This document shows, in pieces, positions 15,218 through 23,386 of a DNA stretch of 23,469 bases. Position numbers and translations under genes: made by a program. Within the stretch, counting starts at the first letter, position 1. Every line of letters starts with the position of its first letter. Source of the DNA: Prevotella sp. (GTDB lineage Bacteria > Bacteroidota > Bacteroidia > Bacteroidales > Bacteroidaceae); the NCBI GenBank assembly GCA_017442765.1, contig JAFRZC010000042.1, positions 1-23,469 of the forward strand, read 5' to 3'. The notes under the pieces are model-generated. The model searched no databases. It was not told the origin of the DNA and saw only the letters and a program-made list of their open reading frames with translations.

Positions 15218-15940
15218 TCAGCTATCCTCACCGTCCTCAGTAAGGTCCATATTGCTGTATTCTGTGGTCACCTCACTCATGTGCCCCCCTTCCTTGCAAC
15301 GATAGACACGTCCGGAATATTTGTCCAGCAACCCGATATTATGTGTTGACATGACAACTGCTGTTCCCGAAGCTGTGATGTCCTTAAACAGCCGCATGAT
15401 GTTGTCTGCCGTCTCCGCGTCAAGGTTTCCTGTCGGCTCGTCGGCAAGGATTATTTTGGGGTTATTCAGCAGAGCCCTGGCTATCGCTATGCGCTGTTGC
15501 TCTCCTCCAGACAGCTCATGGGGCAGCTTGTCTTTCTTCTCTGTCATTTCCACCACATTGAGGACATCGGCAATGCGCCCTTCAATATCGGCTTTCTTCC
15601 ATCCTGTGGAACGTAGGACAAACTGGAGGTTTTTTTCTACGGTGTAGTTGTGCAATAGCTGAAAATCTTGGAAGATAATACCCATTTCCTTTCGTAAGGC
15701 TGGTATTTCCTTCCGTTTGATGGTCACCATGTCGCGCCCAAGAACTTCTGCCTTTTCTGCTTCATCTTTGAAGACATCCAATTCGCCGTACATGGTTTTC
15801 AGCAAAGAGCTTTTTCCTGACCCGACTTTTCCAATCAGGTAAACAAGCTCGCCTTCGCTAACCACAATGTCCACATCTTTTAGAATGAGAACATCCTCCT
15901 GGTATACATTTACTTTTTTATAGTCTATCAGCATAATCAT
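15218..15940 (-). CDS. ftsE: FtsE-like ABC transporter ATPase
   Basis: The 240-residue ATPase has Walker A GKVGSGKS (37-44), the Q-loop in IIFQDFQLLHNY, signature LSGGEQQR, Walker B IILADEPTG and the switch histidine in STHN. The overall pattern (ADEPTGNLD, MSTHN) is that of the FtsE/LolD/MacB class, and FtsE is most likely because it lacks the LolD features and carries the short acidic tail. FtsE works with the membrane protein FtsX to control peptidoglycan hydrolases at division; no ftsX is present in the window. Start codons ATG at 15940 or 15934 are both possible. The first overlaps the hisIE stop (TAATG). Confidence 0.8.
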   Translation of the reverse strand: MIMLIDYKKVNVYQEDVLILKDVDIVVSEGELVYLIGKVGSGKSSLLKTMYGELDVFKDEAEKAEVLGRDMVTIKRKEIPALRKEMGIIFQDFQLLHNYTVEKNLQFVLRSTGWKKADIEGRIADVLNVVEMTEKKDKLPHELSGGEQQRIAIARALLNNPKIILADEPTGNLDAETADNIMRLFKDITASGTAVVMSTHNIGLLDKYSGRVYRCKEGGHMSEVTTEYSNMDLTEDGEDS

Positions 15941-16554
15941 TAGTGTTTTTTCCAGTTCGGATTGTGGCGAACTTGAAGCTCGCGAGCGAGGTCTTCTATG
16001 CGCAACCCTTTGCTGGTGAGTAATACAATTAAATGATACAACATATCTGATGCTTCATAAACAAGGCGTTCTGATGTTCCGTTTGTCGCCTCAATAACGG
16101 TTTCCAGTGCCTCTTCTCCGAATTTCTGGGCCATTCGGTTCAGACCGTCTTTAAACAGACTTGTCGTGTAAGAGCCTTCCGGCATCTCCTCATGGCGCTT
16201 GACGATAAAGTCCTGCAACTCTGACAAGAAGAGTAGGGGAGCAGACAGGTTCTCCTCATGCCAACAGGTATCTGCGCCCGTGTGGCAGACAGGACCTTCG
16301 GGATGAACTTGTATGAGCAGGCTGTCGTTATCGCAGTCACATTTGATGTCCACCACATGCAAGAAGTTTCCGGATGTCTCTCCCTTTGTCCATAGACAGT
16401 GGCGGGTACGGCTCCAGAAGGTGACTTTCCGGGTGGATAAAGTCTGTTTGTAGGCTTCTTCATTCATGAATCCCAGCATCAAGACTTTTCGGGTGCTTGC
16501 ATCTTGAATGATTGCCGGAACAAGACCGCTCATTTTCTCAAAATCTATTTTCAT
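15940..16554 (-). CDS. hisIE: Bifunctional phosphoribosyl-AMP cyclohydrolase / phosphoribosyl-ATP pyrophosphatase
   Basis: The fusion performs steps two and three of histidine synthesis. The HisI half (about 1-110) shows the metal-binding CDCDNDS and the zinc motif CHTGADTCW. The HisE half (about 118-204) has the MazG-like KFGEEALETVIEA and ASDMLYHLIVLL blocks. The start MKIDFEKMSG at 16554 was preferred over the upstream in-frame ATG at 16575, because the latter lies within hisF and adds seven atypical residues. This gives 204 residues and a 1-nt gap after the hisF stop. It is the last his gene of the operon. Confidence 0.95.
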   Translation of the reverse strand: MKIDFEKMSGLVPAIIQDASTRKVLMLGFMNEEAYKQTLSTRKVTFWSRTRHCLWTKGETSGNFLHVVDIKCDCDNDSLLIQVHPEGPVCHTGADTCWHEENLSAPLLFLSELQDFIVKRHEEMPEGSYTTSLFKDGLNRMAQKFGEEALETVIEATNGTSERLVYEASDMLYHLIVLLTSKGLRIEDLARELQVRHNPNWKKH

Positions 16555-16555
16555 T

Positions 16556-17320
16556 TTAACTCCTAACATATACACCTTCTCGTTTCAAATATTCCTTTAA
16601 CTCCGCGATGCCAATCTGTCCAAAATGGAAAACACTTGCCGCAAGCGCCGCATCGGCCTTTCCCGTAATAAAAACATTGCGGAAATGTTCTTTCCGTCCG
16701 GCACCTCCACTTGCTATAATCGGTATGGAGAGCTGTTCTGAAAGCATAGCCAAGGCATCGTAGGCAAAACCGGTTTTCATGCCGTCGTGATCCATGCTCG
16801 TGAACAGAATCTCACCGGCGCCACGCTCTTGTGCCTCATGAGCCCAATTGAGAAGTGTTAACTCTGTTTTTATACGTCCCCCGTGCATATAGCAATACCA
16901 CTCGCCATCCTCATAGTGGGCATCTATGGCGCAGACGCAGACCTGACTGCCGTATTTCGAGGCAATCTCATCAATAAGCCCGGGATTTTTCAGAGCTGCT
17001 GAATTTATACTGATTTTATCAGCTCCAGCACCAAGCAGTCTATCAACATCGCTGATTTCATTAATACCGCCACCAACCGTAAAGGGAATGTTGACTTCTT
17101 CTGCCACACGGGTTACCATCTCGGCAAAGGTTTTTCTGCCTTCATGAGACGCCGTGATGTCCAGAAAAACCAGCTCGTCAGCCCCTGCCTGACTATAGGC
17201 ACTACCCAGTTCCACAGGATCACCAGCCATTTGAAGGTTGATGAAGTTCACCCCCTTTACCGTCTTTCCGTCTTTTACGTCAAGACAAGGAATAATCCGT
17301 TTAGCCAGTCCTTTATTCAC
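16556..17320 (-). CDS. hisF: Imidazole glycerol phosphate synthase, cyclase subunit
   Basis: HisF uses ammonia delivered by HisH to convert PRFAR to imidazole glycerol phosphate and AICAR. The 254-residue TIM barrel has the two catalytic aspartates in PCLDVKDG (Asp14) and [10 protein letters not shown] (Asp133), and the phosphate-binding loops TVGGGI and ASGGAG. The start is a GTG at 17320 ([11 protein letters not shown]), overlapping the hisA stop by 8 bp, which suggests coupled translation. Order hisH-hisA-hisF-hisIE is the classical one. Confidence 0.96.
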   Translation of the reverse strand: MNKGLAKRIIPCLDVKDGKTVKGVNFINLQMAGDPVELGSAYSQAGADELVFLDITASHEGRKTFAEMVTRVAEEVNIPFTVGGGINEISDVDRLLGAGADKISINSAALKNPGLIDEIASKYGSQVCVCAIDAHYEDGEWYCYMHGGRIKTELTLLNWAHEAQERGAGEILFTSMDHDGMKTGFAYDALAMLSEQLSIPIIASGGAGRKEHFRNVFITGKADAALAASVFHFGQIGIAELKEYLKREGVYVRS

Positions 17321-18035
17321 GATTCTCTAACAATTGTTCAACGTTAATCTTTCCTTCATAATATACCTTTCCAAAAACAACGGCAGGAACCCCGGCTGCT
17401 TCAAGTTGGCAAATATCTTCATTTGAAGAAACCCCTCCGCTTGCGATAAGGTGTAGATGGGGGAACTCCTGAAGAATACGCATATATAAATCTACGGCAG
17501 GCCCTTTCATCATCCCGTCTCGGGAGATATCTGTGCAGAGTATTTTGTTGATGCCTTTCTTAATGTACTTTTGAATAAAAGGAAAAAGACCCTCTTGTGA
17601 TTTCTCCAGCCATCCGTTTATGGCTATAACACCATCTTTGACATCTGCGCCGATAATAATTCTTTCCGCTCCATATCTGTCTATCCACTCATAGACTATC
17701 TCCGGGTGGGTCACAGCAACCGACCCTATGGTCACCATTGTTGCCCCACAATCAAATGCTTTTTGAATATCCTCATCGGTTTTAATGCCACCACCAAAGT
17801 CGATGGTCAGATTCGTGCTCTTTGCAATCGCTTTCAAGGCCTCCCCATTTACAATATGCCTCGCCTTTGCACCATCAAGGTCAACGACATGAAGGCGGCG
17901 AAAACCGTAATCCTCAAAAGTCTGGGCGACCTCTACGGGTGTACGCTCATACTCCGTTTTCTTGTCATAGTCGCCTTTGGCAAGCCTGACGCATCTTCCT
18001 TCTAAGATATCTATGGCGGGTATCAGTTCTATCAT
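17313..18035 (-). CDS. hisA: ProFAR isomerase (phosphoribosylformimino-AICAR-P isomerase)
   Basis: HisA is a TIM barrel that isomerises ProFAR to PRFAR, the substrate of HisFH. The catalytic pair is visible as Asp9 in IPAIDILEG and Asp131 in IGADVKDG. Phosphate-binding loops are DFGGGIKT and ASGGVSS, each followed by the barrel strand typical of the family. The length of 240 is normal. The start ATG overlaps the hisH stop (ATGA), and its own end overlaps the GTG of hisF. Confidence 0.96.
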   Translation of the reverse strand: MIELIPAIDILEGRCVRLAKGDYDKKTEYERTPVEVAQTFEDYGFRRLHVVDLDGAKARHIVNGEALKAIAKSTNLTIDFGGGIKTDEDIQKAFDCGATMVTIGSVAVTHPEIVYEWIDRYGAERIIIGADVKDGVIAINGWLEKSQEGLFPFIQKYIKKGINKILCTDISRDGMMKGPAVDLYMRILQEFPHLHLIASGGVSSNEDICQLEAAGVPAVVFGKVYYEGKINVEQLLENRE

Positions 18036-18622
18036 AGCTCCAAAAAGTTTTTAATGATGAGTTCTCCTACCGCGCCACTTTTCTCCGGATGAAATTGTGT
18101 GGCATAGAAATTCGCTTTATTGAGAGCCGCACTGAAGGGCTGGATATAATCAGACTGGGCAATGGTCCATTCGCATAGCGGCACGTAATAGCTGTGCACA
18201 AAATAGGCAAACGACTCTTCGTCAATTCCCTTGAATAAGGGTCCTGATAAACGGGTCAGCATATTCCAGCCCATAGCCGGGACTTTATCCTCATGTCTGG
18301 CAGGACAAAATTTCTTGACTTCAATTGGAAAAATACCGATACAATCTGTATCGCCTTCTTCTGTATGCGCACAAAGCAATTGCTGCCCAATACAAATGCC
18401 CAATACCGGCTGGGTGAGATTGCGGATGATTTCGTCCAGTTGATGCGCCTTTAAATAATGCATGGCCGTAGAAGCTTCCCCTTGACCGGGAAATACAATA
18501 CGGTCTGCCGACATCAGCGTTTCCGGGTTATCGGTCACAATCGGCTCTATGCCTAATCGCTTGAAGGCTTTAGTCACCGAGAAAATGTTTCCGGCATTAT
18601 ATTTTACAATTGCAATCCTCAT
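18032..18622 (-). CDS. hisH: Imidazole glycerol phosphate synthase, glutamine amidotransferase subunit
   Basis: HisH hydrolyses glutamine and channels ammonia to HisF. The class I amidotransferase triad is complete: Cys77 in GICIGQQ (a variant of GICLGMQ), and His178 and Glu180 in FHPEKS. The oxyanion-region PGQGEA (45-50) replaces the common PGVGEA. At 196 residues it has the normal length. It is the first of the four his genes here and starts 36 bp after the FHA gene. hisG, hisD, hisC and hisB are not in the window. Confidence 0.95.
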   Translation of the reverse strand: MRIAIVKYNAGNIFSVTKAFKRLGIEPIVTDNPETLMSADRIVFPGQGEASTAMHYLKAHQLDEIIRNLTQPVLGICIGQQLLCAHTEEGDTDCIGIFPIEVKKFCPARHEDKVPAMGWNMLTRLSGPLFKGIDEESFAYFVHSYYVPLCEWTIAQSDYIQPFSAALNKANFYATQFHPEKSGAVGELIIKNFLEL

Positions 18623-18658
18623 AATAATCCAACTTTATAAACGCATGCCGTTGAAACG

Positions 18659-19189
18659 CTATTCGTCTTGGCTTCTGGTGCGAAGCAATATGCTCGTGGC
18701 ACCAATGGTGAACAAGGTTCCGTCTTCGATAACGCGGCGCTCCCTGTCGCCCAGTATCTGGTTATCCACGAACGTGCCCGTGTAGCTCGGCCCGTCTCTC
18801 AGCACATATTTGAGTCTGCCGTTTTTGTCGCGACTGACATTTATGACACAATGGGTCATGTCCACACTTGGGTCAACCGTCTCTATCGGACAATTGATGG
18901 GATTGCCTTTCTGGTAGCGGCCAATCGTGTTGTCACCCATCTGGAGAGGAATAACTTGCTTGAAATGGAAAACGTTTTCTATGACCACAATGCATCCTAC
19001 TCCATCCTCATGGTCGTGTTCGTCGGGATGCTCATCCCGTTGCAGCCGGTGGAGTTTAGATGCCCCCATGCGAATGCTGAACTGCTTATTGCATTGTGGA
19101 CATGAAAAAACGAGCGACTGCCCGTCTGCATATTTTGTCTCATCGAATATGATATAGTTATCGCATTTCGGACATCTGACCCGTTTCAT
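18659..19189 (-). CDS. Zinc-ribbon plus FHA domain protein
   Basis: The 176-residue protein starts with a zinc ribbon (CPKC at 6-9, CPQC at 30-33, in the MJ0042-type arrangement) followed by a His/Asp/Glu-rich linker (about 48-62) and a FHA domain (about 68-172: TIGRYQKGNPINCPI, the VDMTHCVIN block, and TFVDNQILG). FHA domains bind phosphothreonine; the usual SxxH motif is seen only as a related MTHCVI. This suggests an adaptor reading phosphorylation. No kinase lies in the window. It is separated by 7 bp from the HU/SPOR gene and by 36 bp from hisH, so it probably shares its transcript with both. Confidence 0.85.
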   Translation of the reverse strand: MKRVRCPKCDNYIIFDETKYADGQSLVFSCPQCNKQFSIRMGASKLHRLQRDEHPDEHDHEDGVGCIVVIENVFHFKQVIPLQMGDNTIGRYQKGNPINCPIETVDPSVDMTHCVINVSRDKNGRLKYVLRDGPSYTGTFVDNQILGDRERRVIEDGTLFTIGATSILLRTRSQDE

Positions 19190-19196
19190 AATACTC

Positions 19197-20174
19197 TTAT
19201 TCCTGATTCGTTACCCATCCCGGCACCTTCGGTGCTTTTGCTTGCATTTCTTTCAGACCCTCCGATGCCTCTTCTCGGCTATTGTATCTTCCTTTGAGCA
19301 CTTTAGATTTATTCCCCGAAAGAACAACCCGCACATCATCAACACCTTGCTGTGCCAGATCCTTTATATACATGTTGGCATTTGCCTCCGGAAGACCGCA
19401 CGCAAGGACTATTGTCCACGGGCCTTCGCTCTTTGGCTGTGGCTGCACGGCCTTTGTAGTATTCGTGTTGCGATTGGGTTGAGCGGTCTTGCCTGCGTTT
19501 GTTCTTTCTGTTTTCACCTTTATCCCCGGTTTGCCCGTTGTTATGCTTTTCGGCATAATATTGTAGAGCATCTCCGTGTTTATCCCGCCTTTCAGGTTTG
19601 GAGTCCCGGTATTCAGGATAGGGGAGGGCAGCATCCACAGAATAAGTGCGGCCACACATGCTACAGCGGCCTTTCGAAGCGTGCTCAGTTTGATGCTGAT
19701 AGCCTTTGGGGTGTGCTCCGCACCAATGGCTTCCTTTTCGGCCTTTTGGGTATTACCAAGAGGACTTATCTCAAATCCACTCAATCCGTAGAGCGCAGGG
19801 GTGAGGATTCCGCTTTCATTGGGCTCGAAGTGATAGCTTCCCGTAGTGTTCCTATGCAAATTTCCTAACCCATGCAGTTCATAAACACCTTCGAAGTCGA
19901 TCGTATGTCTCAGCTCAGAGACTTCTTTTTCTATTTCTCGCAAAGCCTCAGGATAGCTCATGTCGTAGGTGTCAACATACGATTGTGCCAAAAGCGAGTC
20001 GTTCAATGTCAACTGACTGTTAAACCCTAATGTTCGCGAGGGGGGGAGAAACATATTGTCATTGTTGTCCCAATGTGCTTCTACATGATGGGAAACAAAA
20101 CCGCCAAACCCTGGAACGATGACGCAATCATGCTCCAAGAGAAGGATTTCAATATGTTTGTCAAGTCTTATCAC
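19197..20174 (-). CDS. Membrane protein with HU-CCDC81 and SPOR domains
   Basis: The N terminus (about 1-130) matches the HU-CCDC81 type seen in Bacteroidetes (HIEILLLEHDCVIVPGFGGFV), followed by a single membrane segment (AAVACVAALILWMLP, about 168-183), a low-complexity Thr/Lys/Pro linker and a C-terminal SPOR domain (about 251-325, WTIVLACGL onward). SPOR domains bind septal peptidoglycan, and HU-like domains bind DNA or mediate assembly, so a division-site or nucleoid-envelope link is plausible. The open frame starts at a TTG at 20189, which lies inside the likely -7 box. A GTG at 20174 giving MIRLDKHIEILL is the better start (325 residues). Confidence 0.88.
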   Translation of the reverse strand: MIRLDKHIEILLLEHDCVIVPGFGGFVSHHVEAHWDNNDNMFLPPSRTLGFNSQLTLNDSLLAQSYVDTYDMSYPEALREIEKEVSELRHTIDFEGVYELHGLGNLHRNTTGSYHFEPNESGILTPALYGLSGFEISPLGNTQKAEKEAIGAEHTPKAISIKLSTLRKAAVACVAALILWMLPSPILNTGTPNLKGGINTEMLYNIMPKSITTGKPGIKVKTERTNAGKTAQPNRNTNTTKAVQPQPKSEGPWTIVLACGLPEANANMYIKDLAQQGVDDVRVVLSGNKSKVLKGRYNSREEASEGLKEMQAKAPKVPGWVTNQE

Positions 20175-20178
20175 GCTG

Positions 20179-20186
20179 CAAAGATA
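20179..20186 (-). promoter_or_regulatory. Minus-strand -7 element for the HU/SPOR-his-lys run
   Basis: On the minus strand the sequence reads TATCTTTG, matching TAnnTTTG; the -33 region is only weakly TTTG-like. The predicted start site falls almost on the GTG at 20174, implying a very short or absent leader. Confidence 0.6.
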
Positions 20187-20230
20187 CAAAAAAAGGTTGA
20201 AGATAAAAAGTTTTTAAACCATTTTTTTTG

Positions 20231-20238
20231 TAACTTTG
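20231..20238 (+). promoter_or_regulatory. Plus-strand -7 element for the rfbC cluster
   Basis: TAACTTTG at 20231-20238 matches TAnnTTTG. About 27 nt separate it from the rfbC start codon. No good TTTG lies at the expected -33 position; the upstream sequence is AT-rich. It is back-to-back with the minus-strand promoter, 44 bp apart. Confidence 0.6.
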
Positions 20239-20265
20239 TACCCCGTAAACATCAAATAATGAATT

Positions 20266-20814
20266 ATGAAATACGTTGAAGCATCAATCAAAGGTGTATG
20301 GATTATTGAGCCTAAAGTGTTTAGCGACCCGAGGGGTTACTTCTTCGAATCGTGGAAACTTTCTGATTTCGAGGAGCATATAGGCAAAGTTGAGTTTATT
20401 CAAGACAACGAGTCGAAGTCTTCTTATGGTGTGTTGCGTGGCCTGCATTACCAGACGGGCGACCATGCGCAGGCCAAGCTCGTAAGAGTGATTAAGGGTA
20501 AGGTGGTCGATGTTGCCGTTGATATCAGAAAGAGCTCGCCCACATTTGGGCAGCATGTTGCCGTTGAGTTATCAGAAGAGAATAAACGCCAGTTGTTTAT
20601 CCCCCGAGGTTTTGCCCATGGTTTTCTTGTCTTGAGCGAGGAGGCTATTTTTACTTATAAGGTAGATAACACGTATGCGCCCGCACATGAGGCCAGCATC
20701 CGATGGAACGACCCCGACATCAACATCCAGTGGCCGATTGACCCCAAAGACATTATCACAAGTGAGAAAGACCTCAAAGGAAAATCACTTTCAGAAGCCA
20801 TCTTATTTGACTGA
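20266..20814 (+). CDS. rfbC: dTDP-4-dehydrorhamnose 3,5-epimerase
   Basis: RfbC (RmlC) epimerises dTDP-4-keto-6-deoxyglucose at C3 and C5 on the way to dTDP-L-rhamnose. The 182-residue cupin has the catalytic histidine in GVLRGLHYQ (His61), the sugar-binding IPRGFAHGF (112-120) and the active-site Tyr131 in FTYKVDN. The DPRGYFFES start is also diagnostic. The other rhamnose genes (rfbA, B, D) are absent, so it may act on a pathway completed elsewhere, or be a related epimerase with another product. It is followed after 36 bp by the nucleotidyltransferase gene, suggesting a common transcript. Confidence 0.93.
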   Translation: MKYVEASIKGVWIIEPKVFSDPRGYFFESWKLSDFEEHIGKVEFIQDNESKSSYGVLRGLHYQTGDHAQAKLVRVIKGKVVDVAVDIRKSSPTFGQHVAVELSEENKRQLFIPRGFAHGFLVLSEEAIFTYKVDNTYAPAHEASIRWNDPDINIQWPIDPKDIITSEKDLKGKSLSEAILFD

Positions 20815-20850
20815 CAACTAGTGTGTTAATTATAAAGCGTTCGACTTCTT

Positions 20851-21576
20851 ATGAACTTCGGGGTTATTGCCGCAGGTGAGGGTTCAAGGCTTCTACAAGA
20901 AGGGGTGAAGGTTCCTAAGCCCTTGGTGAAGATTGGCGGTGAGCCGCTGGTTGACAGGTTGCTCAGAATATTTACTGCTTCCGAGCCTGCCAATACGGTT
21001 GTCATTTGTAACGACTTGCACGAAGAGACCATTCGTCATTTGCGGCAATATGCTGCCAAAAATGCTTTGCAGACTATGCCGTTTCAGCTGGTTGTCAAGA
21101 CGACACCGAGTTCTATGCACAGCCTCTATGCCATTAGCTCGTATCTTACAGGCGATATCTTTTGCGTAACCACCGTTGACACTGTTTTCCAAGAGGAACG
21201 CTTCACGGCCTATGTGGATGTTCTTAAAGAATGTGTCTCCAACGGATACGACGGTCTTATGGGTGTAACCGACTACATCGACGACGAGAAGCCGCTGTAT
21301 GTGGAAACCGATACGGATATGAACATCGTGAGTTTCCTTGACAGTCCGCCGCCATCTTGCCAATACGTATCGGCTGGAATCTATGGGCTTACCCCAAAAT
21401 CTCTCGCTGTCTTGCGTGATTGCATCGCACGGGGTGATCAGCGCATGAGGAACTACCAACGGGCATTGTTGAGAGCAGGCCTACGCCTGAAGGCCTATCC
21501 TATGGGGAAAGTCATGGATATTGACCATTTGACTGACATCGAGAAAGCGGAGAATTTTTTAGCCGATGGGGAATAG
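20851..21576 (+). CDS. Nucleotidyltransferase (sugar- or alcohol-phosphate)
   Basis: The 241-residue enzyme has the NTP-transferase signature: AAGEGSRL (7-14) and KPLVKIGGEPL (23-33). A metal-binding aspartate appears in TTVD (Asp110), and a second acidic site in GKVMDIDHLTDI (223-225). The signature GxGxR-K-PK form is shared by enzymes that make CDP- or dTDP-activated sugars, inositols or small alcohols. Its small size excludes GlmU-type fusions. Downstream enzymes (ATP-grasp, CDP-alcohol transferase) favour a cytidylyltransferase making a CDP-head group, but the substrate is inferred. It overlaps the ATP-grasp gene by 11 bp. Confidence 0.8.
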   Translation: MNFGVIAAGEGSRLLQEGVKVPKPLVKIGGEPLVDRLLRIFTASEPANTVVICNDLHEETIRHLRQYAAKNALQTMPFQLVVKTTPSSMHSLYAISSYLTGDIFCVTTVDTVFQEERFTAYVDVLKECVSNGYDGLMGVTDYIDDEKPLYVETDTDMNIVSFLDSPPPSCQYVSAGIYGLTPKSLAVLRDCIARGDQRMRNYQRALLRAGLRLKAYPMGKVMDIDHLTDIEKAENFLADGE

Positions 21577-22297
21577 AGTCATAGCCATACAACGCGATAA
21601 GCGTTATTGTCCTAATGGTCCGCAGGCCGATACAGCCATACTCAAGGCGGTTACCTCTCGTCTTCATGACGAGGTGATAACGGTAGAGGAAGGGCAACTG
21701 CCGTCTGGTTTCCATGATGCAGATGTCATTCTCTCCATGGGACGGATGCCAGAGACACTTGCCGTGTTAAAGGCTTGTCAGGCCAAAGGCTTGCGGGTGA
21801 TAAATCGTCCGGAAGCAGTAGAGAGATGCACACGAGGCATTATCCATCGCGTCATGCTGGATTGTGGCGTGTCCATACCGGAAGAAGAGGGGGCGGCTGG
21901 CTATTGGCTGAAGCGGGGAGATGCCGACGCCCACCAACAGGGCGATGTTGTTTTTTGCGAAAACAAACAACAGTTGGAAGAGGCTAAGGCGCAGTTTCTT
22001 CGTCAAGGGATAACCCAATGGGTCGTTAGTCCGCACGTAGAGGGAACGAACGTGAAGTTCTATGCCGTAGTTCGTCATTTCTTCCGATGCTTTCCTGACG
22101 GAATACTCAACAATCAGAAGCGCAAAGAGCTTCACAAGGCAGCCATGAAAGTTGCCGAAACCATTGGCATTGACATCTATGGCGGCGACTGCATTGTTGA
22201 CAAGAATGGCGATTTCTTTCTCATCGACTTCAACGACTGGCCAAGTTTTGCGCCTTGTCGCGACGAAGCCGCAGAAGCAATTGCCAAATTGATTTAA
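21566..22297 (+). CDS. ATP-grasp fold enzyme of the lipid/sugar head-group cluster
   Basis: The 243 residues show an ATP-grasp layout: an N-terminal pre-ATP-grasp part (VIAIQRDKRYCPNGPQAD, 5-22), a lysine-containing segment YWLKRGD (113-119), HVEGTNVKFYAV (157-168) with the usual Glu and Lys, and the metal-binding DFNDWPSF (221-228; Asp221, Asn223). This C-terminal motif resembles both RimK-type ligases and inositol-phosphate kinases (family recollection). It may phosphorylate or ligate a small head-group compound. It overlaps the nucleotidyltransferase gene by 11 bp and is separated from the CDP-alcohol transferase by a repeat-rich 128-bp spacer. Confidence 0.7.
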   Translation: MGNRVIAIQRDKRYCPNGPQADTAILKAVTSRLHDEVITVEEGQLPSGFHDADVILSMGRMPETLAVLKACQAKGLRVINRPEAVERCTRGIIHRVMLDCGVSIPEEEGAAGYWLKRGDADAHQQGDVVFCENKQQLEEAKAQFLRQGITQWVVSPHVEGTNVKFYAVVRHFFRCFPDGILNNQKRKELHKAAMKVAETIGIDIYGGDCIVDKNGDFFLIDFNDWPSFAPCRDEAAEAIAKLI

Positions 22298-22324
22298 TTG
22301 AAGTTAGCATGTAATGATAACCCT

Positions 22325-22388
22325 GAACACGGATGAACACGGGAACACGGACAAGCACGGATAAAGACGGCCTTGCAGGCCGTCTTTA
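22325..22388. repeat. CACGGAT-type tandem units and an 11-bp perfect hairpin
   Basis: Positions 22325-22370 hold five diverged 8-10 bp units ending in CACGG or GACGG. They run into a perfect stem, TAAAGACGGCC (22362-22372) with GGCCGTCTTTA (22378-22388) around a 5-nt loop. The stem could stop or process transcription after the ATP-grasp gene, but no U-tract follows. The unit resembles the arms at 49-134. Confidence 0.7.
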
Positions 22389-22425
22389 CACCAACTTTTG
22401 GAACTTGATTTAACCATTAAAGCAC

Positions 22426-23382
22426 ATGAATTTCAAGGAATTGTTGCAACAGTCAATAAAGTCGGAAGATACCGAGGAATGGCTCGACAAGGTGTTTACG
22501 CGCCCTGTCGGTCTTGCCTTTGCGCTTTTGTGGCGCAGATTAGGCGTACATCCCAATACCATTACCATTCTTTCTATCATTTTAGGTGTGGCGGCGGCAT
22601 GGATGTTCTACTATACCGACTGGCAACATAACCTCTGCGGGGTTGTGCTGCTCATGTTTGCCAATTTTTGCGATTCCACCGACGGGCAGCTTGCGCGCCT
22701 TACCAATCAGAAATCTTTTGTCGGGCGTGTGCTCGACGGACTTGCTGGTGACGTGTGGTTTTTCTGCATCTATGCCGCCCTCTGCTTCCGTCTGATGCCA
22801 CAGGAAATTCCGTTTACATCCGTCAAATGGGGCTTGTGGATTTGGCCGATAGCCTACGTGGCAGGCATCGTCTGCCATACCAACCAGAGCTCACTTGCCG
22901 ACTACTACCGTCAGATACACCTCTTTTTCTTGAAAGGAAAAGAGGGGAGCGAGCTCGACAACAGCCGGCAACAGATTGAGGTGCTCCGCACACTTCCACG
23001 CGACAACTGCCTCGGCAGGTTTTTCTATTCCAACTATGCACGCTATTGCCGTAATCAGGAAAGGCGAACGCCGAGGTTTCAGGCTTTCTTCAGGCAATTC
23101 AAGACACGAGGCGACGATGCGAATGATGCTTCTGAAGGAACGTGGCGTACTGCGTTGAAAGAAGAGAGTAGGGTAGAGGAGACATTCTTGGAGGGCAGCC
23201 GGCCATTGATGAAGTACACTAACATCCTCACGTTCAACTGCCGCGCCATCGTGCTCTATGCCACATGCCTGCTCAACGTACCCTACGTGTTTTTCCTGTT
23301 CGACCTGACGGTTTTCCACCTTATTTATATATATATGCATCACCGGCACGAGGCATTATGCGAAAGGCTGACAACAGAATAA
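22426..23382 (+). CDS. CDP-alcohol phosphatidyltransferase family protein
   Basis: This 318-residue integral membrane enzyme transfers a phosphoalcohol group from a CDP-activated donor. The family motif starts as expected, DSTDGQLAR (83-91), followed by Gly100 and Asp104, but the last aspartate is at 109 rather than 108 (LDGLAGD). Several hydrophobic segments are apparent (about 45-63, 70-82, 108-124, 138-150, 276-300). The long loop at 165-265 with many charged residues is unusual for short PgsA-type enzymes. With the nucleotidyltransferase and ATP-grasp genes upstream and a HAD gene 4 bp downstream, synthesis of an uncommon phospholipid head group (for example inositol-phosphate) is a plausible inference. 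Confidence 0.85.
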   Translation: MNFKELLQQSIKSEDTEEWLDKVFTRPVGLAFALLWRRLGVHPNTITILSIILGVAAAWMFYYTDWQHNLCGVVLLMFANFCDSTDGQLARLTNQKSFVGRVLDGLAGDVWFFCIYAALCFRLMPQEIPFTSVKWGLWIWPIAYVAGIVCHTNQSSLADYYRQIHLFFLKGKEGSELDNSRQQIEVLRTLPRDNCLGRFFYSNYARYCRNQERRTPRFQAFFRQFKTRGDDANDASEGTWRTALKEESRVEETFLEGSRPLMKYTNILTFNCRAIVLYATCLLNVPYVFFLFDLTVFHLIYIYMHHRHEALCERLTTE

Positions 23383-23386
23383 ACGG

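Noticed and set aside
16556..18622. his attenuator upstream of hisH.
   Set aside because: The 36-bp spacer before hisH has no His-rich leader peptide and no stem pair.
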